NCBI GenBank assembly: GCA_032353305.1
Contig: JAUCNG010254409.1
Location: 1 to 12,557 of the forward strand
Length of the DNA: 12,557 bases
Origin: Cephalothrix spiralis
Lineage: Eukaryota; Nemertea; Palaeonemertea; Archinemertea; Cephalotrichidae
Direction of reading: 5' to 3'
This document shows, one piece after another, positions 9,401-12,557 of the stretch. Position 1 is the stretch's first letter. Every line of letters begins with the position of its first letter. A program made the position numbers and the translations under genes. The notes under the pieces are model-generated. The model ran no database searches. It was given only the letters and a program-made list of their open reading frames with translations, and was not told where the DNA came from.

Positions 9401-11847
9401 AAAATCTAACTTAACATTTAGTTTTTTGTAAATGCTGCATCTCTGTGTCCTCTGTTTTATAAATTGTTTTAGATGATCAAAGACAGGAATGATTCCACGC
9501 GGACAACGCAGATGTTGTATCCGTGTGACAGTTGCCTTCTCTAGTATGGCGCAATAGTCTGGTGTGTACACGGATTTAATTAAAAAAATTCATGTCGAAA
9601 GACACTTGATAGAGATCTTGATAAGTGCGTTGCACTTTTTTGTCGATCGACTCTTTAAAGAAATAAAGTTTTTTAATAATAATAATAATTATAAGATTTT
9701 GTTATGACTATAAAAATAATCATTTTTTTATCGAACAAGAGGCCTATTAAAGTGGTTTAAGTTAATTCCTAATTAATTCTTAGCCAAATACGTTTTATAT
9801 CCATACAAGCCGAAAAATATATAAGAGCCTTACTTACCTTGTAAACATTTGACAGCTGCTTGATTATCTGTACAATAATCTTGAGAAGGAGGGGTTACCG
9901 CATTCCATTGACATCCCAGAATACTCTTTTCTGAACCTATGCAAGTCCATTGTACTTGCGAGTTTACTATTTTGTCACTGTTGGTATTCAGACCATATTT
10001 ATGATTCATTAAGGCAATACCATATTCAAATCCTAACATTCGACAAACAACTGTTGCCGCGTTTTTATTCCATCCATAATTGCATAGAGTATTCCATTTT
10101 GAGTTATAGTATAGCTCGAACCTTCCTTCACTTTGACCCTTGGCACTGCCGTTCATTAAGCGAGCACCAACAATGACGTCATCAGGCTCTGCAACATAGA
10201 TAATAGGGGATATTTAATTTTTCTTTGCGCATTTTTGGCGCACAATTAAATAGAGCACTAACAGAGATATTGTCACGAATTCAAATACATATACATTCGA
10301 CGGGCATTCGACGGGTGGAACTACAACCGACTTGCACCTTTTTTGGCATTCGTTTCGATTAGTTTATAATTTTATGTCTATCTTAATTAGATATATATCC
10401 TACAATTATGGCATAATCCAATCGAGAGAGAAAGAAATTACACTAAATCAAGAGAGAAAGAAATTACACTAAATTTCATATTTTCCCATGTCAGGATTCG
10501 AACACCTGCGACCTCAAGAACCAAATCTCCAGCACATAACGACTAACGCCTTAATCTACTGAGCCATCCACAAAAAGGATCGTTCTCAAGTCAGAGTTAT
10601 GATTACAGTCGTTAATATGCACCCGGTCACAGATTATTAATTTGGACGTAGGAAACAAATTGAATTTTCCGTGTTGAATTAGATAGATATATATCCTACA
10701 ATTATGGCCTAATGAAACTATACTAATCCCATCGAGAGAGAAAGAAATTACACTAAATTTCATATTTTCCCCTGTTTAGCTAAGTAGGTTAAGGCGTTTG
10801 TGCTGGAGATTTGGTTCCTGAGGTCGCAGGTGTTCGAATCCTGACAGGGGGGAATATGAAAAATTTAGTGTAATTTCTTTCTCTCTCTCGATGGTTTCAT
10901 TAGGCCATAATTGTAGGATATATATCTATCTTATTCAACACGGAAAATTGTGTTTATACAATTCAGTCTATCTTAATGATTTCCAAGTATATTCAAGTAG
11001 GCCTATGTTTTATCGAGTTGTCTTGTATATATTCTTTGTAGATACATTGTATAATGCAGGCCTCATAGCCATTTTTGCTTTCTAAATTTTAGGATTTTAG
11101 GAGATTTGTTTTTAATTTTAGGAGATTTTAGAGCAATATTTTAGGAGATTTTCTATCAACTTATATGAGGTTTTATGATAATATGGGTGAATTTTCTAAA
11201 TAATAAGTCTAATAATTTTCCTAAGCTACAAACACAATATTTTTGCTTTACAATTAAATCAATGCACCTAATTCATTAGAAGACTCTAACAATAATATTG
11301 CTTTTCATTTTTGGCGCACGTCTTTGCACAAATAAACCTAATGCCGAGCGAAATTTTTTAACATTTTCTTTCTCTGTATTACACAATGTTTATCAAATTT
11401 TTTGAGAAAAATAGAATTTTAGGAGATTTTCGGAGAAATGGTCATATTTTAGGATATCCTAACATTTATGGAGAGCTACAATGTAGGAGGCCTGATAATG
11501 CAGTATTCGCACACGAAAGACCCTTGTATTTTTTGCATATGGCAATAAAGTATCATATCATCAAAAGGAAATTCCTTTACCTGCCTTTACCACAATGCTT
11601 TAAAATCGAGATGGCCCCTCCTCTCGAAATACACTCAGATTTGTGCGTTTTTGTAGATTCGAATTAAAATAAATAAAGTTTAAATAAACTTACGAAATAA
11701 TCCGTATTCCAAATATTTTGGTGATGGCGCAGTTTTTGTTTTTTTGTCCAATGTTATATCCGATCCAGACCACAGAATACAATATTCATTGTAAAAGCAG
11801 TCAAAGACATCTGCTTTATCAGGGTTATGAGGACTTACAATTCTTAT
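209..11847 (-). CDS. Partial multi-exon gene: SRCR-SRCR-PAN-like-PLAT-PLAT-PAN extracellular mosaic protein
   Basis: This entry spans the only gene I can support. Twelve exons join in frame: 11847-11694, 10188-9838, 8871-8730, 7870-7671, 5595-5365, 4646-4514, 3690-3585, 3120-3024, 2574-2436, 2069-1976, 1599-1443 and 433-209. All eleven introns are GT-AG, and the phases agree at every junction. The joined 2029 nt encode about 676 residues without a stop. Approximate residues are: unknown linker 1-56, SRCR 57-168, SRCR 176-281, PAN-like 283-359, PLAT-like 361-471, PLAT-like 473-600, PAN/apple 602-676. Numerous N-x-S/T sequons and paired cysteines indicate secretion or a cell-surface ectodomain. 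No signal peptide, start, stop or membrane segment is in the window, so both ends are missing. SRCR, PAN and PLAT are binding modules for proteins, carbohydrates or lipids; the ligand here is unknown. I do not recognise this exact architecture as a named protein. Confidence 0.85.
434..675. other. Intron 11, right of exon 12: no gene
   Basis: AT-rich intronic sequence without a supported exon. It holds a 19-bp string, AACCAGAGGTTTTTTTCGG at 594-612, which recurs inverted inside the mariner-like element at 6763-6781. This suggests a shred of a related repeat family. Confidence 0.4.
683..1351. mobile_element. 669-bp non-autonomous DNA transposon (hAT-like MITE candidate)
   Basis: The left end at 683 reads CAAGGTCTCATAGT. 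The right end, ending at 1351, reads the exact inverse ACTATGAGACCTTG; after two mismatches a further AGAG also pairs. The element is flanked by GTGCGAT (676-682) and GTGCGAC (1352-1358), a 7-bp near-perfect target-site duplication. The interior is AT-rich and encodes no recognisable transposase. CA...TG termini beginning CAAGG and a target duplication of about this size resemble hAT superfamily elements. hAT duplications are normally 8 bp, so the superfamily call is tentative while the element boundaries are well supported. It lies inside intron 11, about 90 bp from the exon 11 donor. Confidence 0.72.
1443..1599 (-). CDS. Exon 11: third exon of PLAT-like domain 2 plus linker
   Basis: The exon starts after a polypyrimidine tract and AG at 1600-1601, and ends at donor GTAAGT (intron from 1442). 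Its 157 nt enter in phase 0 and leave in phase 1. The translation runs VRVTNVLLQVTKKFPINVKL, then NDTDNVQFWKSELADF and CVTYQPLVQDS. The opening VRVTNV corresponds to the W/Y-x-V-x-x-V-x-V strand that ends PLAT/LH2 domains, and it matches VSVKQD at the start of exon 8 in the previous repeat. The remainder is longer than the equivalent in exon 8 by 60 nt and leads into the PAN exon. It carries one sequon (NDT) and one cysteine. Confidence 0.83.
1740..1875. repeat. 'CCCTGACTTTTCC' dispersed repeat fragment
   Basis: CCTGACTTTTCCCCGA occurs twice, at about 1753 and 1824, spaced roughly 71 bp, and the block closes at GTGGTCACCCTGA near 1857-1869. Read on the minus strand it begins TCAGGGTGACCAC and then repeats GGGGAAAAGTCAGG. 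From general knowledge, CAGGGTGGCCAC-type ends with this internal motif are widespread in marine invertebrate genomes as a non-autonomous DNA element. I cannot see the other end here, so this is a fragment in intron 10. Confidence 0.55.
1928..1963. repeat. Perfect 15-bp intronic hairpin beside a splice donor
   Basis: ATATTTTATCACAAT (1928-1942) and ATTGTGATAAAATAT (1949-1963) are exact reverse complements separated by 6 nt. In the minus-strand transcript the stem starts 12 nt inside intron 10, immediately after the exon 10 donor at 1975. It is very AU-rich, so stability is moderate. Its position could affect donor access, which is inference. Confidence 0.7.
1976..2069 (-). CDS. Exon 10: middle exon of PLAT-like domain 2
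   Basis: The exon follows acceptor TTTTCAG and ends at donor GTAAGT (intron from 1975). Its 94 nt enter in phase 2 and leave in phase 0. The peptide begins AYYLKYHSKDIGDILKLELY and continues VDGEDTFNASY. The aromatic-rich strand, then IG-D-I-x-K-L-x-L and the acidic turn, match the PLAT/LH2 core (F-x-V, LG-x-L-x-x-L-x-L). It aligns with exon 7 (RFTVRSRVILGKLTSVTLIL) in both sequence pattern and intron phases. It contains a sequon (NAS). The Trp common at this site in PLAT domains, and present in exon 7 as DWF, is replaced here by SY. Confidence 0.83.
2236..2255. repeat. (CAA)n microsatellite
   Basis: Six CAA units in a row follow an A-rich stretch inside intron 9. It has no other visible role. 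Confidence 0.85.
2324..2371. repeat. 24-bp tandem duplication
   Basis: AGTTTTTGTCTGGATCATC (from 2324) is repeated as AGTTTTTGTCTGGATTATC (from 2348) with a single mismatch. It is intronic and lies 65 bp from the exon 9 donor. Confidence 0.75.
2436..2574 (-). CDS. Exon 9: first exon of PLAT-like domain 2
   Basis: The exon begins after TAATTTCAG and ends at donor GTATGT (intron from 2435). Its 139 nt enter in phase 1 and leave in phase 2. The translation is ENVYAIEIMMSKVADSLTT, then SPLFIQLYGAANRTGKILY and STENLAPN. This matches the first half of PLAT/LH2: Y-x-I-x-I, a loop ending in T, then a beta strand with hydrophobic-x-I-x-L-Y-G, a glycine turn and a K-x-L strand. It aligns with exon 6 (YEVILYD, then LFMIINGTGGTSG). 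One sequon (NRT) lies in the turn. PLAT domains bind membrane lipids or protein partners in lipases, lipoxygenases and polycystins; here the domain is combined with SRCR and PAN modules. Confidence 0.84.
2575..3023. other. Intron 8: no gene; GC-rich palindrome
   Basis: Intronic sequence without a supported exon. At 2789-2800 the string GCGCCACGGCGC forms a 5-bp GC-only hairpin around AC. It sits inside a stretch (about 2770-2850) that is GC-richer than its surroundings and may be an old insertion. Confidence 0.45.
3024..3120 (-). CDS. Exon 8: third exon of PLAT-like domain 1
   Basis: The exon follows acceptor TGTTTTAG and ends at donor GTATGG (intron from 3023). Its 97 nt enter in phase 0 and leave in phase 1. 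The peptide is VSVKQDYVKTLYFNFDVGLN followed by NRRQYITSYNYT. V-S-V after the Trp of exon 7, and then the YFNF strand, match the end of PLAT/LH2 domains (W-x-x-x-x-V-x-V ... Y-x-F). A sequon (NYT) is present at the end. Phase and position correspond to exon 11 of the second repeat. The 464-bp intron 7 on its other side (3121-3584) holds no exon I can support. Confidence 0.84.
3585..3690 (-). CDS. Exon 7: middle exon of PLAT-like domain 1
   Basis: The exon follows acceptor TTTACAG and ends at donor GTAAGT (intron from 3584). Its 106 nt enter in phase 2 and leave in phase 0. The translation is TQRFTVRSRVILGKLTSVTL followed by ILGSRTQGQDWFIPF. It contains the clearest PLAT/LH2 signature in the window: F-x-V, then LGKLTSVTL, a glycine-rich loop, and DWF just before the V-S-V strand of exon 8. 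It has no cysteines, as expected for this beta-sandwich. Confidence 0.87.
3760..4025. repeat. Two copies of a 'CATGGAAATGTCATGGAATT' repeat
   Basis: ATTCCATGACATTTCCATG occurs at about 3763-3781 and again at about 3999-4017, in the same orientation. The first is followed by AGTTTTCCCTGACAT, linking it to the CCTGACTTTTCC family seen near 1750-1870. The second is followed by TATTTCCCACACGGTAATAA. These look like remnants of a dispersed non-coding DNA element in intron 6. An open frame crossing this block on the minus strand is a by-product of the repeat and not a gene. Confidence 0.6.
4397..4465. repeat. 32-bp inverted repeat with 5-nt loop
   Basis: The left arm 4397-4428 (AACGACAATTGAATAGTGCA...) pairs with 4434-4465 at 30 of 32 positions around the loop AATAC. 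It lies 49 bp inside intron 6, after the exon 6 donor at 4513, and would be transcribed with the gene. It may be a fold-back element or a pre-miRNA-like hairpin, although the loop is short for a canonical pre-miRNA. The sequence alone does not decide. Confidence 0.75.
4514..4646 (-). CDS. Exon 6: first exon of PLAT-like domain 1
   Basis: The exon follows acceptor TATTTGCAG and ends at donor GTAAAA (intron from 4513). Its 133 nt enter in phase 1 and leave in phase 2. The translation is EYEVILYDQSTEYNLLGTLF, then MIINGTGGTSGIQPLTG and INFQNYT. Y-E-V-x-L, a loop, GT, then a hydrophobic strand with ING-x-G-G-T and a following L match the first half of PLAT/LH2. Two sequons (NGT, NYT) are visible. 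The donor has A at +4 and +5 (GTAAAA), which makes it the weakest donor among these exons. Confidence 0.84.
4773..5256 (-). mobile_element. U2 snRNA-headed SINE-like insertion, 484 bp
   Basis: Read on the minus strand from 5256, the first ~47 nt follow the 5' end of U2 snRNA: CGGCCTATTGGCTAAGATCA then AGTGTAGTATATGTTC. This includes the GTAGTA branch-site recognition block. The rest departs from U2 and has no Sm site, so it is not a functional snRNA gene. At 5101-5087 a second GTAGTATCTGTTC, identical to the canonical U2 block, occurs about 120 bp downstream. TTTTGGCT at 4765-4772 and 5257-5264 flank the insertion exactly, a probable 8-bp target-site duplication. The insertion is visibly GC-richer than the introns around it. 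I see no poly-A tail. I read it as a U2-derived SINE or chimeric retrocopy in intron 5, oriented with the host gene. Confidence 0.65.
5365..5595 (-). CDS. Exon 5: Cys-rich PAN/apple-like domain
   Basis: The exon follows acceptor TTAAATTACAG and ends at donor GTTAAT (intron from 5364). Its 231 nt enter and leave in phase 1, a symmetric cassette. The translation is PTKIVSVPSGNFSVCTQDNV, then STVEECNNWCQDLFETYCFY, EVRKKLCKGFKTCASFE and DHEWFNIF. The order EEC-x3-C, then YCFYEV, LC and TC resembles the PAN/apple domain of exon 12 (LC-x3-C, CDGFAF, EC), though the spacing is looser. Sequons NFS and NDS are present. I call it PAN-like with moderate confidence; another disulphide-rich module is possible. 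Confidence 0.75.
5791..6346. mobile_element. ~556-bp putative DNA element with 24-bp imperfect inverted ends
   Basis: TTAGTTAGGGTGTTCCGGGC at 5791 and the reverse complement of 6323-6346 (TTGGTTGGGGGATTCCGGGC) agree at 19 of 24 positions, including TTCCGGGCC. An internal CTGGGTGGCCC near 6201 repeats the subterminal CTGGGTGGCCC at 6320-6330. No transposase is recognisable inside. It lies in intron 4. Ends and superfamily are uncertain because no clear target-site duplication is visible. Confidence 0.5.
6596..7651. mobile_element. 1056-bp mariner/Tc1-type non-autonomous transposon
   Basis: Positions 6596-6656 and 7591-7651 are 61-bp terminal inverted repeats agreeing at 53 of 61 positions. 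They begin CAGCGTGTCC and CAGAATGTCC and share AATAAAATGT, AACAGCCAGATGACGTCATA and AATTAT. A TA dinucleotide flanks each end (6594-6595, 7652-7653), as produced by Tc1/mariner insertion. The interior shows no continuous transposase, so it moved in trans or has decayed. Both ends contain the CRE palindrome TGACGTCA. The right end lies only 16 bp (after the TA) from the exon 4 donor at 7670, so the insertion just missed the splice site. Confidence 0.8.
7148..7250. repeat. 52-bp tandem duplication inside the mariner-type element
   Basis: GAATAGATAGAATGTATTAT from 7148 is repeated from 7200, and the two 52-bp units differ at most at the final base. Such near-identity within an otherwise decayed element indicates a recent duplication. 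Confidence 0.9.
7671..7870 (-). CDS. Exon 4: second half of SRCR domain 2
   Basis: The exon follows acceptor TTTTCACAG and ends at donor GTAAGT (intron from 7670). Its 200 nt enter in phase 2 and leave in phase 1. The translation is SIGYESGTISTTYSDMDNPR, then SILLSNVNCIGNESDISFC, PMGEFGVHGCSNSGVVRLNC and SEKQNRN. The order LGY-like start, V-x-C-x-G-x-E-x-x-I-x-x-C, then H-x-C and GVV-x-L-x-C is the C-terminal half of a group A SRCR domain. Sequons NES and NCS occur. It joins exon 3 across AG|G to restore CRSIGYESG. Confidence 0.9.
7956..8053. repeat. 79-bp-spaced 'TGACCTTTGA(C/T)GTCATGTG' repeat pair
   Basis: TGACCTTTGACGTCATGTG (7956-7974) and TGACCTTTGATGTCATGTG (8035-8053) differ at one base, and the second runs on into ACCTTGACCTTGACATG. 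These TGACCTT-rich tracts are a common repeat class in marine invertebrate introns. This one lies in intron 3. Confidence 0.6.
8437..8592. repeat. Triple GCGTTCTAACGTTCTAACG repeat with inverted flanks
   Basis: GCGTTCTAACGTTCT occurs at 8437, 8491 and 8556. The first and third copies continue AACG identically; the second diverges to TGCAATTATG. GCCACCGCACAC (8461-8472) is the near-exact inverse of GTGTGCGGTAGGC (8580-8592). The block lies in intron 3 and may be a small non-autonomous transposon or satellite monomer cluster. Confidence 0.6.
8730..8871 (-). CDS. Exon 3: first half of SRCR domain 2
   Basis: The exon follows acceptor ACATTTTAG and ends at donor GTACGT (intron from 8729). Its 142 nt enter in phase 1 and leave in phase 2. 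The translation is TPSNTEITQIRLNQSTKAVE, then VYAASIQEWGNVCSVGFTPG and SANVACR. The pattern I-R-L ... VEVY-x(6)-EWGNVC ... VACR is the N-terminal half of SRCR: R-L-V-G-G, G-x-V-E-V, W-x-x-V-C, A-x-V-x-C-R-x-L-G. The exon ends after the C-R pair, the usual intron site in group A SRCR domains. One sequon (NQS) is present. Confidence 0.89.
8872..9837. other. Intron 2: no gene; poly-C and AAT tracts
   Basis: No supported exon lies here. A run of 14 C occurs at 9272-9285 and an (AAT)n tract at about 9674-9690. An open frame on the minus strand at 9380-9571 has no recognisable domain. The SRCR 1 exon joins exon 3 in frame without it, so I do not call it an exon. Confidence 0.6.
9838..10188 (-). CDS. 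Exon 2: complete SRCR domain 1 in a single exon
   Basis: The exon follows acceptor TATGTTGCAG and ends at donor GTAAGT (intron from 9837). Its 351 nt enter and leave in phase 1. The translation is PDDVIVGARLMNGSAKGQSE, then GRFELYYNSKWNTLCNYGWN, KNAATVVCRMLGFEYG, and later QVQWTCIGSEKSILGCQW and DYCTDNQAAVKC. The order G-R-F-E-L, W-N-T-L-C, A-x-V-V-C-R-M-L-G-F, W-x-C-x-G-x-E, L-x-x-C, Y-C and A-x-V-x-C is a full SRCR domain with the six cysteines of group A. One sequon (NGS) occurs. The exon is not interrupted at the C-R site used in SRCR 2. Confidence 0.93.
10383..10566 (-). mobile_element. tRNA-derived SINE-like copy (A), minus strand
   Basis: Reading the minus strand from 10566, TGGCTCAGTAGA matches 11 of 12 positions of the pol III A box. 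GTTCGAATCC (10503-10494) is a near-perfect B box. A roughly 100-bp tail follows, with GGGAAAATATGAAATTTAGT and TTTCTTTCTCTCTCGAT. Part of the tail (AGAGAGAAAGAAATTACACTAAAT on plus) is tandemly duplicated at 10425-10474. The same head and tail form copy B at 10769-10949, inverted. It lies in intron 1. The head does not fold as an ordinary tRNA, so I call it a SINE. Confidence 0.65.
10663..10949. repeat. 287-bp palindrome around a tRNA-like core
   Basis: The left arm 10663-10768 and the right arm 10851-10949 are inverted copies: AATTTTCCGTGTTGAAT, ATAGATATATATCCTACA, ATTATGGCCTAATGAAAC and AGAAAGAAATTACACTAAAT occur on both sides. The left arm carries about 11 extra bases after AATGAAAC. The arms flank the tRNA-like core 10769-10850. 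The arrangement could be two SINE copies fused head to head, or a fold-back transposon. Confidence 0.75.
10769..10850 (+). ncRNA. tRNA-like core of SINE copy B
   Basis: An 82-nt segment begins CCCCTGT and ends ACAGGGG, a perfect 7-bp acceptor-like stem. TAGCTAAGTAGG (10777-10788) matches the pol III A box consensus exactly, and GTTCGAATCC (10832-10841 region) is a near-perfect B box. The middle does not give a clean anticodon arm and the T-arm has extra bases, so this is a tRNA-derived SINE head and not a confident tRNA gene. It is divergently arranged with copy A. Confidence 0.55.
11087..11457. repeat. TTTTAGGAGATTTT repeat cluster
   Basis: The motif TTTTAGGAGATTT occurs at about 11094, 11116, 11139 and 11417, with degenerate TTTTAGGAT copies at 11087 and 11446. 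A shorter relative (TTAGGAGATCTTAGGAGC) is at 6285-6302. It lies in intron 1 and looks like a decayed repeat. An open frame on the plus strand at 11386-11667 overlaps it but resembles no known protein, so I do not call it a gene. Confidence 0.5.
11694..11847 (-). CDS. Exon 1 (first visible): unrecognised extracellular linker
   Basis: The exon follows a strong pyrimidine tract and TTTTTTAG, and ends at donor GTAAGT (intron from 11693). Its 154 nt enter in phase 0 and leave in phase 1. The translation is IRIVSPHNPDKADVFDCFYN, then EYCILWSGSDITLDKK and TAPSPKYLEYGLF. It joins exon 2 in frame. I recognise no domain. The compact FDCFYNEYCILWSGSDI segment, with two Cys and a WSG, looks like part of a folded extracellular module whose start lies upstream. 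There is no initiation codon or signal peptide, so the gene continues to the right of the window. Confidence 0.75.
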
Positions 11848-12557
11848 CTAAAAAAGAAAATTGAAATACATGTACTATCCGTTATATTTTTTGAATGCAT
11901 ATATACAGAATACACTGTACATTACATAGTTCACGTTTCAACTTGTGAACAAGCTAACGAGATGCAAAATATATGTAATTCTTTCGAAATTCCTGTCTAA
12001 AAGTTTTTGTGGACATTGTGTCCGCGGATTAATTCCGCAAGCAAATAGCGGATTTAAACTTTTGCCACGATTTTGAAATGACGTCATTGAAAACCTGATT
12101 GGATGAACCTGATTATAGATCAATAGGGTAGATGTAGCACACGCTTACGTTAGTGTTTTTGGATCATCCTACCTACACTATACCATTCTAAATGGTATAT
12201 CCCCATCTCCAGTTATTTGTCTGGAGATCACAGCGTCATAATTAATAATCACTAGCAGACAATATCTATGCATCGTCCGCTATATTGGAGTTGTTAGCCA
12301 ATCGGCTTGCTCGTTTCTGTCACGTGTCTTGGAAACTAAGTTCTTAAATACATAATATCTATGTTTTCGAGTTGGTTACAGAGACCAAAGGTTCAGAAAT
12401 GTTAATTTAAGACCATCTTTGACCTAAAAACATAAATCCTAGAATCATATCTTTCACGTTCCATTCATAAACCATCAATGAACTTGGTATTAAAAAATCA
12501 GGAAATGTTTTACAAAAAGTCAATTAAAACCTTATAAATCAAAAAAACATTGAAGTA
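11848..12557. other. Upstream intron flank: no exon found; two hairpins
   Basis: I see no exon with matched splice sites and phase here. Two short hairpins lie close together: ATACCAT/ATGGTAT (12180-12198, 5-nt loop) and ATCTCCAG/CTGGAGAT (12205-12228, 8-nt loop). TGACGTCATT at 12079-12088 with GAAAACC and TGATT downstream echoes a block at 7291-7322 inside the mariner-type element, possibly a fragment of a related repeat. A CACTAAC|GTAAGC donor-like string near 12146-12156 has no open frame leading to it. Confidence 0.5.

Noticed and set aside
9380-9571. 63-codon minus-strand frame in intron 2
   Set aside because: It has no recognisable domain and no acceptor/donor pair in matching phase. 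Exon 2 to exon 3 is in frame without it. It could be a decayed exon or repeat fragment.
10769-10850. Genuine tRNA gene
   Set aside because: The A box, B box and acceptor stem are good, but there is no clean anticodon arm, the T-arm has extra bases, and a second copy with the same non-tRNA tail shows it is a SINE head.
11386-11667. 93-codon plus-strand frame
   Set aside because: It overlaps TTTTAGGAGATTTT repeats, has no known homology and lies antisense in intron 1.
12120-12400. Further upstream exon ending at a GTAAGC donor near 12150
   Set aside because: Exon 1 requires a phase-0 donor. The sequence leading to this donor has stops in the needed frame and no credible acceptor.

Overview
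The window is AT-rich eukaryotic DNA from a metazoan, most likely a marine invertebrate. I base this on a split gene with short exons and 0.37-2.1 kb introns, extracellular SRCR, PAN/apple and PLAT modules, and introns packed with non-autonomous transposons, tRNA-derived SINE-like copies and a U2 snRNA-related insertion. I cannot name the species. Nothing here looks bacterial or viral.

One partial gene accounts for all the coding sequence I can support. It lies on the minus strand, and both its 5' and 3' ends fall outside the window. I resolve twelve internal exons (in gene order 11847-11694, 10188-9838, 8871-8730, 7870-7671, 5595-5365, 4646-4514, 3690-3585, 3120-3024, 2574-2436, 2069-1976, 1599-1443, 433-209). 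Every intron is GT...AG and every junction is in frame, giving 2029 coding nt and about 676 residues without a stop. Domain order is: unknown linker with a Cys/Trp motif - SRCR 1 - SRCR 2 - Cys-rich PAN-like module - PLAT-like 1 - PLAT-like 2 - PAN/apple. More than ten N-glycosylation sequons and many cysteines point to a secreted or cell-surface protein. Each domain is bounded by phase-1 introns. The two PLAT-like domains are each made of three exons with the same phase series (1-2, 2-0, 0-1), so the architecture looks built by exon shuffling and exon-triplet duplication.

The introns hold the rest. Intron 11 (434-1442) has a 669-bp element with CAAGGTCTCATAGT inverted ends and a 7-bp near-perfect target duplication. 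Intron 10 has a perfect 15-bp hairpin next to a splice donor. Intron 6 has a 32-bp inverted repeat with a 5-nt loop. Introns 6 and 10 both carry pieces of a 'CCTGACTTTTCC / CATGGAAATGTCATGG' repeat. Intron 5 contains a GC-richer 484-bp insertion that begins like the 5' end of U2 snRNA, is flanked by 8-bp repeats, and contains a second copy of the U2 branch-site recognition block. Intron 4 contains a 556-bp element with imperfect inverted ends and a 1056-bp mariner/Tc1-type element with 61-bp inverted ends, TA duplications and an internal 52-bp tandem repeat. Intron 1 contains two tRNA-derived SINE-like copies, one at the centre of a 287-bp palindrome, plus a TTTTAGGAGATTTT repeat cluster. The 710 bp upstream of the first exon hold two small hairpins and no exon I can support.

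Most likely biology: an extracellular multidomain adhesion or recognition-type protein. Ligand and function cannot be read from the sequence.
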